This document shows, one piece after another, positions 25,944-34,515 of a stretch of 64,000 bases of DNA; within the stretch, counting starts at the first letter, position 1, and every line of letters starts with the position of its first letter. The notes below the pieces were generated by a model. That model saw nothing but the letters and a program-made list of their open reading frames with translations, was not told the origin of the DNA and searched no databases. Source of the DNA: Fidelibacterota bacterium (GTDB lineage Bacteria; Pseudomonadota; Alphaproteobacteria; Rhodospirillales; Rhodospirillaceae); NCBI GenBank assembly GCA_947476895.1, contig CANJRX010000001.1, positions 1 through 64,000 on the forward strand, written 5' to 3'. The position numbers were made by a program, and so were the translations under genes.

Positions 25944-27068
25944 ATGGCCGCGCCCGCATATCTTGCAAACGCCAAGCGCCTGGTCGTGAAGATCGGGTCG
26001 TCCCTGCTTGTGGACGAGGAAAGCGGCAAGCTGCATCAGGCTTGGCTTGATGCATTGTGCGACGATGTCGCGACCGCACACAAACGCGGCCAGGAAGTTT
26101 TAATCGTCACCTCGGGTGCTGTGGCGATTGGCCGCGGTCCGCTCGGTATGACAGGACGTAAATTGCGTCTGGAAGAAAAGCAGGCCGCCGCCGCCACGGG
26201 TCAGATGCGCCTGACGCAGGCATATCAGAATTCGCTCGATCGTCACGGCATTACCGTGGCGCAAGTTCTGTTGACGCTGGACGATACCGAAAACCGCCGC
26301 CGCTATATCAATGCCCGGAACACGCTGGAAACCTTGCTGCGCTTGCGCGCGGTTCCGGTCATCAATGAAAACGATTCCGTAGCCACTGCGGAAATCCGCT
26401 TCGGCGACAACGACCGCCTTGCCGCACGCGTCACGCAAATGGTCAGCGCCGATACCTGCGTCCTGTTTTCCGACATCGATGGCCTTTATACCGCTGATCC
26501 TCGCACCAATCCGGCCGCAACCTTGGTTCCGGAAGTCCGCGAGATCACGCCCGAAATCGAAAGCATGGCCGGCGTCGCTGTCAGCGGTGTCGGCTCCGGC
26601 GGCATGGTGACAAAAATCATGGCCGCTAAAATCTGCGTTGGCGCCGGTTGCCGCATGGCCATCGCGCCCGGTAAGCCCATGAACCCCTTGCAAGTGCTGG
26701 AGCGCGACGGCCGCAGCACGTGGTTCCTACCCGTCGCCGAACCCCGCGCCGCGCGCAAACGTTGGATCGCCGGCAGCGTGCAAACGCTCGGTGTTCTTGT
26801 CGTGGACGACGGCGCCGTCACTGCGCTGTTCAGCGGCAAGAGCTTGCTGCCGGCGGGCGTGACGGATGTTTCGGGCGAGTTCGAGCGCGGCGATGCTGTC
26901 GAAGTGCGCGGCGCGGACGGGCGCGTGATCGCCAAGGGTTTGTCGGCCTATGCTGCCGCCGATATCCGCGCCATCCGGGGCCGCAAGTCTGAAGACATCG
27001 AAACTATCCTTGGATTCCGCGGCCGCAGCGAGGTCATCCACCGTGATGATCTCGTGGTTGGAAACTAG
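25944..27068 (+). CDS. proB: Glutamate 5-kinase
   Basis: The protein has 374 residues and catalyses ATP-dependent phosphorylation of glutamate, the first step of proline synthesis. The amino-acid kinase domain (about 1-255) has V-K-I-G-S-S-L, S-G-A-V-A-I-G, N-E-N-D-S-V-A and F-G-D-N-D-R-L-A. The C-terminal PUA domain (about 280-365) ends near R-G-R-K-S-E-D-I. The start lies 2 bases after the obgE stop, so translation is probably coupled. proA follows after 36 bases. Confidence 0.97.
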   Translation: MAAPAYLANAKRLVVKIGSSLLVDEESGKLHQAWLDALCDDVATAHKRGQEVLIVTSGAVAIGRGPLGMTGRKLRLEEKQAAAATGQMRLTQAYQNSLDRHGITVAQVLLTLDDTENRRRYINARNTLETLLRLRAVPVINENDSVATAEIRFGDNDRLAARVTQMVSADTCVLFSDIDGLYTADPRTNPAATLVPEVREITPEIESMAGVAVSGVGSGGMVTKIMAAKICVGAGCRMAIAPGKPMNPLQVLERDGRSTWFLPVAEPRAARKRWIAGSVQTLGVLVVDDGAVTALFSGKSLLPAGVTDVSGEFERGDAVEVRGADGRVIAKGLSAYAAADIRAIRGRKSEDIETILGFRGRSEVIHRDDLVVGN

Positions 27069-27104
27069 AGACGTGTTAAGTTAACGAAACGGCGGAGAGA
27101 CGTG

Positions 27105-28385
27105 ATGGACGGCGCAATGGAAAACACTGGCGATATCGTCGCTGTGATGGAGGAGCTGGGCAAAAAAGCCCGCGCCGCCGCGCGCCTGCTCGCCAAGACA
27201 TCTACCATGGTGAAGAACGCCGCGTTGATGGCGGCAGCTGAATCCATCGGCAACAACGGCGCTTTGATCAAAGCTGCCAATGCCAAAGATATGGAAGCCG
27301 CGCGCGCGAAAAATCTTTCAGCCGCGCTGCTGGATCGCTTGGAACTGACCGACAGCCGCATCGCCGGCATGGCCAAAGGCTTGGTGGACATCGCCACCCT
27401 CGCCGATCCGGTCGGCCAGGTGATGAATGAATGGAACCGTCCCAACGGTCTTGAGATTCAACGCGTGCGCACACCGCTGGGCGTCATCGGCATCATTTAT
27501 GAATCACGTCCCAACGTAACGGCAGATGCCGGCGCGTTGTGCTTGAAGGCCGGCAACGCCTGCATCTTGCGCGGCGGCTCCGAGAGCTTTCATTCGTCCC
27601 GCGCGATTTTCGTCTGCTTGCAGGAAGGCCTGCGCGCGGCGCGTTTGCCGGAAGCTTGCATTCAGATGGTGCCCGTCACCGACCGCGCTGCCGTCGGCGA
27701 AATGCTGACCATGACCAAATACATCGATGTAATCATCCCGCGCGGTGGCCAATCGCTGGTCGAGCGCGTGACACGCGATTCACGCGTGCCGACGTTCCAA
27801 CATCTGATGGGCCTGTGTCACACCTACATTCACAGCGACGCCGATCCTGCCAAGGCGCGCAAAGTCGTGCTCAACGCCAAGATGCGCCGCACGGGCGTTT
27901 GCGGCGCGACCGAAACGTTGCTGATAGACGAAGCTATCGTTGAAAAGATTCTGCCGCCCATCCTGAACGACCTCATTAAAGCCGGCTGCGAAATCCGCGG
28001 CGATGAGATTGTGCAGAAACTGGACGCGCGCGTGAAAGCTGCTGACGCCGCCGATTGGGATACCGAATATCTCGACTCCATTCTCGCGGTGAAAACTGTG
28101 AAGGGCCTGGACGACGCCATGGCGCATATCGTCGCCCATGGCTCAGAGCATACGGAAGCCATCATCACCGAAGATGAAGTGGCCGCCGAACGCTTCATGG
28201 CCGGGCTCGACAGCGCCATCGTCATGCACAATGCCTCGACCCAGTTCGCCGACGGCGGCGAGTTCGGCATGGGAGCCGAAATCGGCATCGCCACCGGCAA
28301 GCTTCATGCCCGTGGACCCGTGGGCGTGGAACAGCTCACCACCTTCAAATACAAGGTGCGCGGTGATGGCCAAATCAGGCCCTAA
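27105..28385 (+). CDS. proA: Glutamate-5-semialdehyde dehydrogenase (gamma-glutamyl phosphate reductase)
   Basis: The protein has 426 residues and reduces the ProB product with NADPH in proline synthesis. GGAGAG precedes GTG-ATG; the ATG at 27105 has the better spacing. The catalytic Cys is in [11 protein letters not shown] (about residue 266). N-V-T-A-D-A and L-R-G-G-S-E are typical aldehyde-dehydrogenase-fold segments. It ends [13 protein letters not shown]. The last 20 bases overlap nadD in another frame, indicating one operon. Confidence 0.97.
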   Translation: MDGAMENTGDIVAVMEELGKKARAAARLLAKTSTMVKNAALMAAAESIGNNGALIKAANAKDMEAARAKNLSAALLDRLELTDSRIAGMAKGLVDIATLADPVGQVMNEWNRPNGLEIQRVRTPLGVIGIIYESRPNVTADAGALCLKAGNACILRGGSESFHSSRAIFVCLQEGLRAARLPEACIQMVPVTDRAAVGEMLTMTKYIDVIIPRGGQSLVERVTRDSRVPTFQHLMGLCHTYIHSDADPAKARKVVLNAKMRRTGVCGATETLLIDEAIVEKILPPILNDLIKAGCEIRGDEIVQKLDARVKAADAADWDTEYLDSILAVKTVKGLDDAMAHIVAHGSEHTEAIITEDEVAAERFMAGLDSAIVMHNASTQFADGGEFGMGAEIGIATGKLHARGPVGVEQLTTFKYKVRGDGQIRP

Positions 28386-28995
28386 GCCCGTGGCCTTTAC
28401 GCCCGCAACGCCAACCTTCGGTGACCGCTGCAAAAGGCGCATCGGCCTTCTGGGCGGATCGTTCAATCCGGCCCACGAAGGGCATCTGCATATCAGCCTG
28501 GAAGCCCTCAAAACCCTGCAATTGCATCAGGTTTGGTGGCTGGTCAGTCCGCAAAACCCGTTGAAGTCGAAAAACGGCATGGCGTCCCTGGCCGCGCGCC
28601 TCAAAAAGGCGCGCGCGGTCGCCGTACATCGCCGCATTGTCGTGACCGACCTGGAAAAGCAGCTGGGCGTGAACCGTACCGCCCTCACCCTCGACCGCCT
28701 GAAGCAGCGCTACCCCGGCACTGAATTTGTCTGGCTCATGGGCGCGGACAATCTCGCGCAAATAGACCAGTGGTGGCATTGGACACGCATCTTTGATGCC
28801 ACGCGCGTTGCGATTTTCGACCGTAGCCCTTATTCTTACAAATCGCTTGCCGGTACTGCGGCGCAGCGGTTTGCGCAGGTTCGAACGAGGAGGCCGTCCG
28901 CCATCTGGTTTCGTCTTCCCCCGGTTTGGACCTATGTCGCCATCCGCCGCCATCCGGCCTCCGCGACAGAATTGCGTGCCAAAGCACGTAGCTAG
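28366..28995 (+). CDS. nadD: Nicotinate-nucleotide adenylyltransferase
   Basis: The protein has 209 residues and joins nicotinate mononucleotide to AMP in NAD synthesis. The ATG at 28366 lies inside proA. Nucleotidyltransferase motif [11 protein letters not shown] is near residue 28. W-L-M-G-A-D-N-L near 123 and the C-terminal S-A-T-E-L-R (family I-S-S-T-x-[IL]-R) complete the site. The gene order proA-nadD-rsfS-rlmH is the usual alphaproteobacterial one. Confidence 0.95.
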   Translation: MAKSGPKPVAFTPATPTFGDRCKRRIGLLGGSFNPAHEGHLHISLEALKTLQLHQVWWLVSPQNPLKSKNGMASLAARLKKARAVAVHRRIVVTDLEKQLGVNRTALTLDRLKQRYPGTEFVWLMGADNLAQIDQWWHWTRIFDATRVAIFDRSPYSYKSLAGTAAQRFAQVRTRRPSAIWFRLPPVWTYVAIRRHPASATELRAKARS

Positions 28996-29014
28996 ACACC
29001 AACAGGAGACGACC

Positions 29015-29527
29015 ATCCCCAAAGCTTCCAAAGGCGCAAGCGCCCTCGACAAACTCGTTGATACGATCCTCAAATCCCTCGACGATGATAAGGCGCAAGA
29101 CGTGCTTGCCATCGACCTTGTTGGTAAGACCAGCATCGCCGACCGCATGGTCATCGCCTCCGGTACCTCGGGCCGCATGGTCTCGGCCATGGCGCAGCAT
29201 TTGGTGACGAAGTTAAAGACCGACGGATACACACCGATGACCGAAGGCGAAAAGTTCGGCGATTGGGTGTTGGTCGATGCGGGTGACGTGATCGTGCATC
29301 TGTTCCGCCCCGAAGTGCGCTCGTTCTACAACATCGAACGCATCTGGCAGGCCCCGGCTGCGCCCGCCAATGCGCCGGTGAAAACAGGTTTGAAAACCGG
29401 AATGGCGGCTCTGCCGAAAAAAGCACCGGCGAAGAAGCCCGTTAAAAAAGATTCGTACAAAAAAGAGTCGGGCAAAAAAGATTCCGCGAAAAAAGCTCCG
29501 CCGCGCAAAGCCGCGCGCCGCGCTTAA
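29015..29527 (+). CDS. rsfS: Ribosome silencing factor RsfS, apparent AUC start
   Basis: The protein has about 170 residues. The family core runs A-L-D-K-L-V-D-T-I-L to D-V-I-V-H-L-F-R-P-E-V-R-S-F-Y-N (about 10-105). RsfS binds uL14 and blocks subunit joining in starvation. No ATG, GTG or TTG stands at the expected place. A strong AGGAG (29004-29008) is followed after 6 bases by ATC, giving I/M-P-K-A-S-K-G. The nearest in-frame alternative is a GTG at 28976, inside nadD and without a site. A Lys/Ala-rich tail of about 45 residues follows the core. Confidence 0.88.
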   Translation: MPKASKGASALDKLVDTILKSLDDDKAQDVLAIDLVGKTSIADRMVIASGTSGRMVSAMAQHLVTKLKTDGYTPMTEGEKFGDWVLVDAGDVIVHLFRPEVRSFYNIERIWQAPAAPANAPVKTGLKTGMAALPKKAPAKKPVKKDSYKKESGKKDSAKKAPPRKAARRA

Positions 29528-29542
29528 TTCTAAAACACCTTC

Positions 29543-30001
29543 GTGAACATCACCCTCGCCGCCGTCGGCAAAGCCAAGCCCGGCGCCGAGCGTGAGTTGT
29601 TCGCGTCTTATGTCGCTCGCCTGCCCTGGCGCGTCGACGTCAAAGAAATCGAAATCAAAAAAGAAATGGCCGTCGATGTGCGCCGTGCCCGCGAGGGCGA
29701 GGCGCTCCTCGCCGCCGTCCCGGACGGCGCACGCATTGTGGCCCTCGACGAACGCGGCCGCGCAGAGGGCAGCGAAGCTTTTGCAAAGCGCTTAGGCGCA
29801 TGGCGCGACGACGGCGTGCGCGGCGTTGCGTTTTTGATCGGCGGCGCAGATGGGCTTGATGAAGCTTTGCGCAAACGCGCCGACTTGGTCTTAAGCTTCG
29901 GCGCGCTCACCTGGCCGCACATGCTGGTCCGTGCATTGCTCGCGGAGCAACTCTACCGCGCGCACACGATTCTCACGGGACATCCGTATCATCGAGCGTG
30001 A
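29543..30001 (+). CDS. rlmH: 23S rRNA (pseudouridine1915-N3)-methyltransferase
   Basis: The protein has 152 residues, the full length of the RlmH/YbeA SPOUT family. It methylates pseudouridine 1915 in helix 69 of 23S rRNA using SAM. The GTG start gives M-N-I-T-L-A-A-V-G-K. The trefoil-knot SAM site is visible as L-I-G-G-A-D-G-L and the C-terminal L-A-E-Q-L-Y-R-A-H-T-I-L-T-G-H-P-Y-H-R. The gene follows rsfS by 15 bases and ends the obgE-to-rlmH run; a REP-like pair lies downstream. Confidence 0.96.
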   Translation: MNITLAAVGKAKPGAERELFASYVARLPWRVDVKEIEIKKEMAVDVRRAREGEALLAAVPDGARIVALDERGRAEGSEAFAKRLGAWRDDGVRGVAFLIGGADGLDEALRKRADLVLSFGALTWPHMLVRALLAEQLYRAHTILTGHPYHRA

Positions 30002-30007
30002 TTGCCA

Positions 30008-30117
30008 ACGACCCCTCCCTAACCCTCCCCTTTTAGGGGGGGGGATTAAAAAGCGTTCGATAAGCTTTTTCTTACTCCTCCCCCTGAAAGGGGGAGGTTG
30101 GGTGGGGGTCGTTTTCG
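30008..30117. repeat. REP-like inverted repeat pair, copy 1
   Basis: Two units face outward. The first starts AACGACCCCTCCCTAACCC (30008) and folds through CCTCCCCTTTTAGGGGGGGG. The second is its reverse complement, ending GGGTGGGGGTCGTTTT (to 30115). Each unit also contains a small internal hairpin. The pair fills the gap between convergent rlmH and pheA and could act as a two-way terminator. A related pair is at 40969-41066. Confidence 0.8.
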
Positions 30118-30118
30118 C

Positions 30119-30976
30119 TTACTTCTTCCGGAACGGATGCGCCGGATAGGTGCCGAGGATCGTCACTTCCTTGGAATAGAAGCGCAAGTCTTCCAAGGCC
30201 ATCGCCAACGCCGGATCATCGGGATGGCCGTCAACATCGGCGTAAAACTGGGCGGCCGAGAAGTGACCACCGACCATATAGCTTTCCAGCTTGGTCATGT
30301 TGACGCCATTGGTGGCGAAACCGCCTAAAGCCTTATAGAGCGCGGCCGGAACGCTGCGCACACGGAAGACAAAGGACGTCACAAACGGGCCGTCCTTGGG
30401 CTTTCTCTTGATAGGCTCGCGCGCCATTATCAAGAAGCGTGTGGTGTTGTGGTCGGCGTCTTCGATGTTTGAGGCCAGCGACTTCAGTCCATAAATCTCT
30501 GCGGCGAGTTTCGACGCGATCGCGGCGACGGTTTTATCGCCGCGCTCGGCCACATCTTTCGCCGAACCCGCGGTGTCGGCGGCAACAATCGGCGTGAGTT
30601 TATTCTTGCGGATGAACTTGCGGCACTGGCCCAACGCGTGCACATGGCTTTCCACGCGCTTCAACGTTTTCAGTGAAGCGCCCGGCACAGCCAGCAGGTG
30701 ATGGTTCACGCGCTCGAAGTGTTCACCGATGATGTGTAAACCCGATCCCGGCAGGATGTGATGGATGTCCGCCACGCGGCCCGCGACAGAGTTGTCGACA
30801 GGAATCATCGCAAGCTGCGCTTTACCTTTTTTCACGGCCGCGAAAGCATCATCGAATTGCGCACAAGGCAGCGGCGTCATCTTTGGAAAACGCGCGCGGC
30901 ACGCGATATGCGAATAGGCGCCGAGCATGCCTTGAAAAGCGATGATGTTAGATGGTTTTGAACTGGTTTTTGCCAT
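30119..30976 (-). CDS. pheA: Prephenate dehydratase
   Basis: The protein has 285 residues and converts prephenate to phenylpyruvate in phenylalanine synthesis. The catalytic domain starts I-A-F-Q-G-M-L-G-A-Y-S-H; the T-R-F signature appears as N-T-T-R-F-L-I-M near residue 178. A C-terminal ACT domain (about 195-280) with N-G-V-N-M-T-K-L-E-S-Y suggests feedback control by phenylalanine. No chorismate mutase domain is fused, as usual in alphaproteobacteria. The start overlaps the kdsB stop by one base (TAATG), so it is translated from the kdsB transcript. Confidence 0.96.
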   Translation of the reverse strand: MAKTSSKPSNIIAFQGMLGAYSHIACRARFPKMTPLPCAQFDDAFAAVKKGKAQLAMIPVDNSVAGRVADIHHILPGSGLHIIGEHFERVNHHLLAVPGASLKTLKRVESHVHALGQCRKFIRKNKLTPIVAADTAGSAKDVAERGDKTVAAIASKLAAEIYGLKSLASNIEDADHNTTRFLIMAREPIKRKPKDGPFVTSFVFRVRSVPAALYKALGGFATNGVNMTKLESYMVGGHFSAAQFYADVDGHPDDPALAMALEDLRFYSKEVTILGTYPAHPFRKK

Positions 30977-31710
30977 TAGCCGAATCCCAGCAGTTTACGT
31001 GCGCGATCCAGATCCGCGGGTGTATCGACGCCCAGCGGAATCGTGTCGACCAATGCCGCCGCCATGCGCATACCGTTCTCAAGTGCGCGCAGCTGCTCAA
31101 GCCGCTCGCGCAATTCCAGAACTGTCGGCTTCAAGGTGACGAAGCGGCGCAAGGCCGCACGGCGGAACGCGTAAATGCCGATGTGGTGATAGTGATCACC
31201 CGCGCCTGACGGAATCAGGTTGCGGCTAAAATAAAGCGCGGGACCAACTTTTGCGCCGGGCTGCAACGACAGCGCCGCTTTGACGACCGCATTGTCGTTC
31301 AGTTCTTCTTCAAGCGTGATGCGCGCGACCACAGTGGCAATATCCACAGACGGATCGGCGAGCGGCGTCACAGAGGCAGCAACCAAAACCGGTTCTAGCG
31401 TCGGCAAGTCGCCTTGCACATTCACAATGATGTCGAACTTGCCGGCGGGGTCATAAGCTTCGGCAGCGGCGTGCACGCGGTCTGAACCGGACGGCAGCGC
31501 CGGGTCGGTCAGAATCGCCATGCCGCCGGCGGCAGTAATAGCATCGGCAATCGACTGGTCCCCGGCCGCGACGATGACGGGCCCGGCATTGGCCTGCACG
31601 GCTCGGCGCCAGACATGAACGATCATGGGCGCGTCGCCGATCATGGCGAGGGGCTTGTTGGGCAGGCGGGTCGCCGCCAGGCGGGCCGGAATAACGATAA
31701 GCGCGGGCAT
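30976..31710 (-). CDS. kdsB: CMP-KDO synthetase (3-deoxy-manno-octulosonate cytidylyltransferase)
   Basis: The protein has 244 residues and activates KDO with CTP for lipid A core assembly in the cytoplasm. The start at 31710 gives M-P-A-L-I-V-I-P-A-R-L-A-A-T-R-L-P-N-K-P-L, the standard N-terminus; upstream open frame is not coding. N-V-Q-G-D-L-P near residue 97 binds nucleotide and metal. It overlaps pheA and is divergent from the cytochrome c gene, an arrangement common in alphaproteobacteria. It implies a KDO-containing LPS, consistent with the glycosyltransferases at 42.7-44.8 kb. Confidence 0.96.
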   Translation of the reverse strand: MPALIVIPARLAATRLPNKPLAMIGDAPMIVHVWRRAVQANAGPVIVAAGDQSIADAITAAGGMAILTDPALPSGSDRVHAAAEAYDPAGKFDIIVNVQGDLPTLEPVLVAASVTPLADPSVDIATVVARITLEEELNDNAVVKAALSLQPGAKVGPALYFSRNLIPSGAGDHYHHIGIYAFRRAALRRFVTLKPTVLELRERLEQLRALENGMRMAAALVDTIPLGVDTPADLDRARKLLGFG

Positions 31711-31983
31711 GCTGAGCCTTGTTGGAGTCCCCGGACTGCCCCCTAAGACCGTTTTTTTAGGCAATTTCGGCGCGAACAGGGCAGGTCCGGACACATACAG
31801 GACTCGGCAGCACCTTTCCAGGGCATATGAGGCCCAACTGGGGCTTTCGCCTCAAGGCCTTAGGCCAAAGCCGCACGGGGCCTGGATTGGGCCGAGAGGC
31901 CTTGATTCATATTGAGATTTAGGGTCAAACCACGTATTCAAAATGCGTCCCTGGTTGCGGGGCACAAAAACGGGGCATGGGGC

Positions 31984-32583
31984 ATGTCGAAGTCACTTCT
32001 GTGGGAAACTGTTGTCGCCGCCTTCTGGCTGGCTTTTTTGACGATCCTGGGGGTGAACCTGGTCGGCAACTACGTCATGTACGGCAGCCCGGTTGAGAGC
32101 GAGCACGGCAAGCTCGAGAAATTCGGCTATCCCATCGAAGTCGTCGAAGCCGCCCCGGAAGCCGCAGCCGGCGGTGGTGGTGGTCTCGTGAGCAGCCTGC
32201 CTTTAGTGGCCGCCGCGAGCGCTGAAGAAGGCGCGGGCGTTTTCAAGAAGTGCGGCTCCTGCCACACGGCGGAAGCCGGCGGCGCCAACAAGACCGGCCC
32301 GAACCTGCACAACATCATCGGCGCCGAGATCGCCAATCATAACGGCTTCAAGACCACCGAATCCTTGAACGGCATCGGCGGCAACTGGACCTATGAAAAG
32401 ATCGATGACTACATCGAAAACCCGAAGCGTTTGGCGCCCAAAGGCTCCATGTCCTTCGCCGGTTTGAAGAAGCCGCAAGACCGCGCGGCCGTGATCAAGT
32501 TCCTGATGTCGCAAAGCGAGAACCCGCCGCCGATCCCGGCTGCGGCGGAAACGCCCGCGGCTGCGCCTGCCGCGCCGAACTGA
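31984..32583 (+). CDS. Membrane-anchored cytochrome c (CycM-like)
   Basis: The protein has 199 residues. An uncleaved N-terminal helix (W-E-T-V-V-A-A-F-W-L-A-F-L-T-I-L, about 7-30) anchors it. A proline/alanine-poor, glycine-rich linker precedes the cytochrome domain with haem site C-G-S-C-H near residue 85 and axial methionine in G-S-M-S-F-A-G near 155. An Ala/Pro tail ends the protein. Homologues carry electrons between the bc1 complex and aa3 oxidase in the inner membrane of alphaproteobacteria. The gene is divergent from kdsB; the 273-base gap between them shows no clear further feature. Confidence 0.92.
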   Translation: MSKSLLWETVVAAFWLAFLTILGVNLVGNYVMYGSPVESEHGKLEKFGYPIEVVEAAPEAAAGGGGGLVSSLPLVAAASAEEGAGVFKKCGSCHTAEAGGANKTGPNLHNIIGAEIANHNGFKTTESLNGIGGNWTYEKIDDYIENPKRLAPKGSMSFAGLKKPQDRAAVIKFLMSQSENPPPIPAAAETPAAAPAAPN

Positions 32584-32594
32584 TTTTTCATGTA

Positions 32595-33413
32595 ATGGCC
32601 GACGCCGGTTTCTCAAAAGCCTGCGTATCTCTGATTCATCGCCTCGCGGATTTGAGCGGCGTCATCGCCCTCAAGCATTTCCGCACGCCCTTAGCGATAG
32701 ACGCGAAATCCGACGCCTCACCCGTCACGATTGCTGATCGCGACGCCGAAGCCGCCATGCGCGACGCCATTCGCGCAGCCTTTCCCGATCACGGCATTAT
32801 CGGCGAAGAGCACGGCCGCGAGCGCACCGATGCCGAATACCTGTGGATTCTCGATCCCATCGACGGCACGCAGTCGTTCATCAACGGCGTCCCGCTGTTC
32901 GGCACCCTGATCGGCCTGTGGCGCAAAGATGCCGGTGGTGTGAGCCGGCCGTGGTTGGGCTGCATCAATCACCCGGCCTTGGGCGAACGCTGGATCGGCG
33001 GCCAGGATCTGCCCACGACGATGAACGGAAAGGCCGCCCGCGTGCGCGCCTGCGCCACACTTGGCGAGGCAACCGTTTACCTGACCGCGCCCGATTACTT
33101 CACCGCGCAACAAAAGCAGCAATTTGAGGCCTTGGAGCGTGGTGTTCACAAACGCCGTTACGGCGGCACGGACTGTTACCATTACGGCATGGTGGCCTCC
33201 GGCTGGACGGATATAGCCTGTGAAGCCGGCCTGAAATTGCACGATTACGCCGCCGTTGTCCCGGTGCTACGCGCGGCGGGCGCGACTGTGACGGATTGGA
33301 ACGGCGCTGAGTTGACACTGGAGTCCGAAACCACCGTGAACGGCCAAGCACTCGTCTGCGGCGACGCCCGCGTCCACAAGGCGGCGGTAGAACTTTTGAG
33401 CCGCCCAATCTAA
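32595..33413 (+). CDS. hisN: Inositol-monophosphatase-family phosphatase, probably histidinol-phosphatase
   Basis: The protein has 272 residues. The IMPase metal site reads G-E-E-H-G near residue 69 and I-L-D-P-I-D-G-T-Q-S-F near 88, with a later metal Asp in K-L-H-D-Y-A-A near 216. The phrase F-I-N-G-V-P-L-F-G-T-L-I-G-L is typical of the HisN branch that dephosphorylates histidinol phosphate. The paralogous inositol and PAP phosphatases cannot be excluded from sequence alone. It starts 11 bases after the cytochrome c stop. Confidence 0.85.
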   Translation: MADAGFSKACVSLIHRLADLSGVIALKHFRTPLAIDAKSDASPVTIADRDAEAAMRDAIRAAFPDHGIIGEEHGRERTDAEYLWILDPIDGTQSFINGVPLFGTLIGLWRKDAGGVSRPWLGCINHPALGERWIGGQDLPTTMNGKAARVRACATLGEATVYLTAPDYFTAQQKQQFEALERGVHKRRYGGTDCYHYGMVASGWTDIACEAGLKLHDYAAVVPVLRAAGATVTDWNGAELTLESETTVNGQALVCGDARVHKAAVELLSRPI

Positions 33414-33475
33414 AGACTCGTCATCGCCTATCGCTTGAGTAAAATCGCATGCGGTTAGGCAGGAGCACCCTCTAA

Positions 33476-34513
33476 GTGAAATCACGCGGCCAAGCTTTGC
33501 GCGATTATGTGCTGCGACGGTTTCTGCTCATGATTCCGACCTTCATCGGAATCACTTTCTTCACATTCCTGTTGTGCCAATTTGTCCCCGGCGGACAGAT
33601 TGATCAGTTGCGCTTGCAGTTGGCAGGTGCCGGCGGACCCGGCGCAGGCGGCGGCGCGCGCGTTCAGTTGGTCATTCCCGACGATCAACTACAGCTTCTC
33701 AAAGAATATTACGGCTTCGATAAACCAATTCCTGTTGCGTATGGGTTGTGGCTGAAAAAGACCGTGCAACTCGATCTTGGCAAGTCCTTCCGCTACAACG
33801 AGCCTGTATCGACTGTTATTGCCGACCGCCTGCCCGTTTCGATCTATTACGGCTTGATCACCGCGTTCTTCGTCTACGCCATCTGCATCCCGCTCGGCAT
33901 TCTGAAGGCAATTAAACATCGAACGTTCATCGACAACGCGACTTCGGTCTTAGTCTTTATCGGTTACGCAGTGCCGGGATTTGCGTTAGGCGCCGTCATG
34001 GTCAACTTACTGGCCGTGCAATTTCCCATATTTCCGCTTGGCGGTTTCCAGTCTCAGGGAGCGGCAGCGCTGCCGCTAGGACAGAAAGTTCTCGACATTG
34101 TCTGGCATTCCATTCTGCCGCTGATCGCGTACCTCGTCGGATCTTTCGCAGTTCAGACCATGCTGGTCAAAAACAGCCTCATGGAAAACATGAGCGCGGA
34201 TTACGTAAGAACCGCACTGGCCAAGGGTCTTACATGGAAGCGCGCGGTCTTCGTACACGCCCTGCGCAACTCGCTCATTCCTATCGCCACCAGCATTGGC
34301 GGTCTTCTCGGGATTTTCCTGACCGGTAGCTTTTTGATCGAGCGCGTGTTCAACATTCAAGGCTTGGGCCTCCTAGGCTTTGAGGCGATTCAGACGCGCG
34401 ACTTTCCGGTGGTGATGGGCATCCTCGTCATTTCGAGTGTGGCGCTGATGATTGGAAACTTGGTCTCCGATCTGGCTGTAGCCTTGGTCGATCCGCGCGT
34501 GAGGTTCGAATAA
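33476..34513 (+). CDS. yejB: Peptide/microcin C-type ABC importer permease (YejB-like)
   Basis: The protein has 345 residues. The GTG at 33476 follows AGGAG about 12 bases upstream. It is a BPD_transp_1 permease with six predicted helices, the first at about 14-35. The EAA loop, which contacts the ATPase, is A-L-A-K-G-L-T-W-K-R-A-V-F-V-H-A-L-R-N near residue 245. It is the first gene of a five-gene importer (permease, permease, binding protein, two ATPases). The binding protein is fourth-from-last rather than first, unlike the E. coli yejABEF order. Confidence 0.9.
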   Translation: MKSRGQALRDYVLRRFLLMIPTFIGITFFTFLLCQFVPGGQIDQLRLQLAGAGGPGAGGGARVQLVIPDDQLQLLKEYYGFDKPIPVAYGLWLKKTVQLDLGKSFRYNEPVSTVIADRLPVSIYYGLITAFFVYAICIPLGILKAIKHRTFIDNATSVLVFIGYAVPGFALGAVMVNLLAVQFPIFPLGGFQSQGAAALPLGQKVLDIVWHSILPLIAYLVGSFAVQTMLVKNSLMENMSADYVRTALAKGLTWKRAVFVHALRNSLIPIATSIGGLLGIFLTGSFLIERVFNIQGLGLLGFEAIQTRDFPVVMGILVISSVALMIGNLVSDLAVALVDPRVRFE

Positions 34514-34515
34514 CC

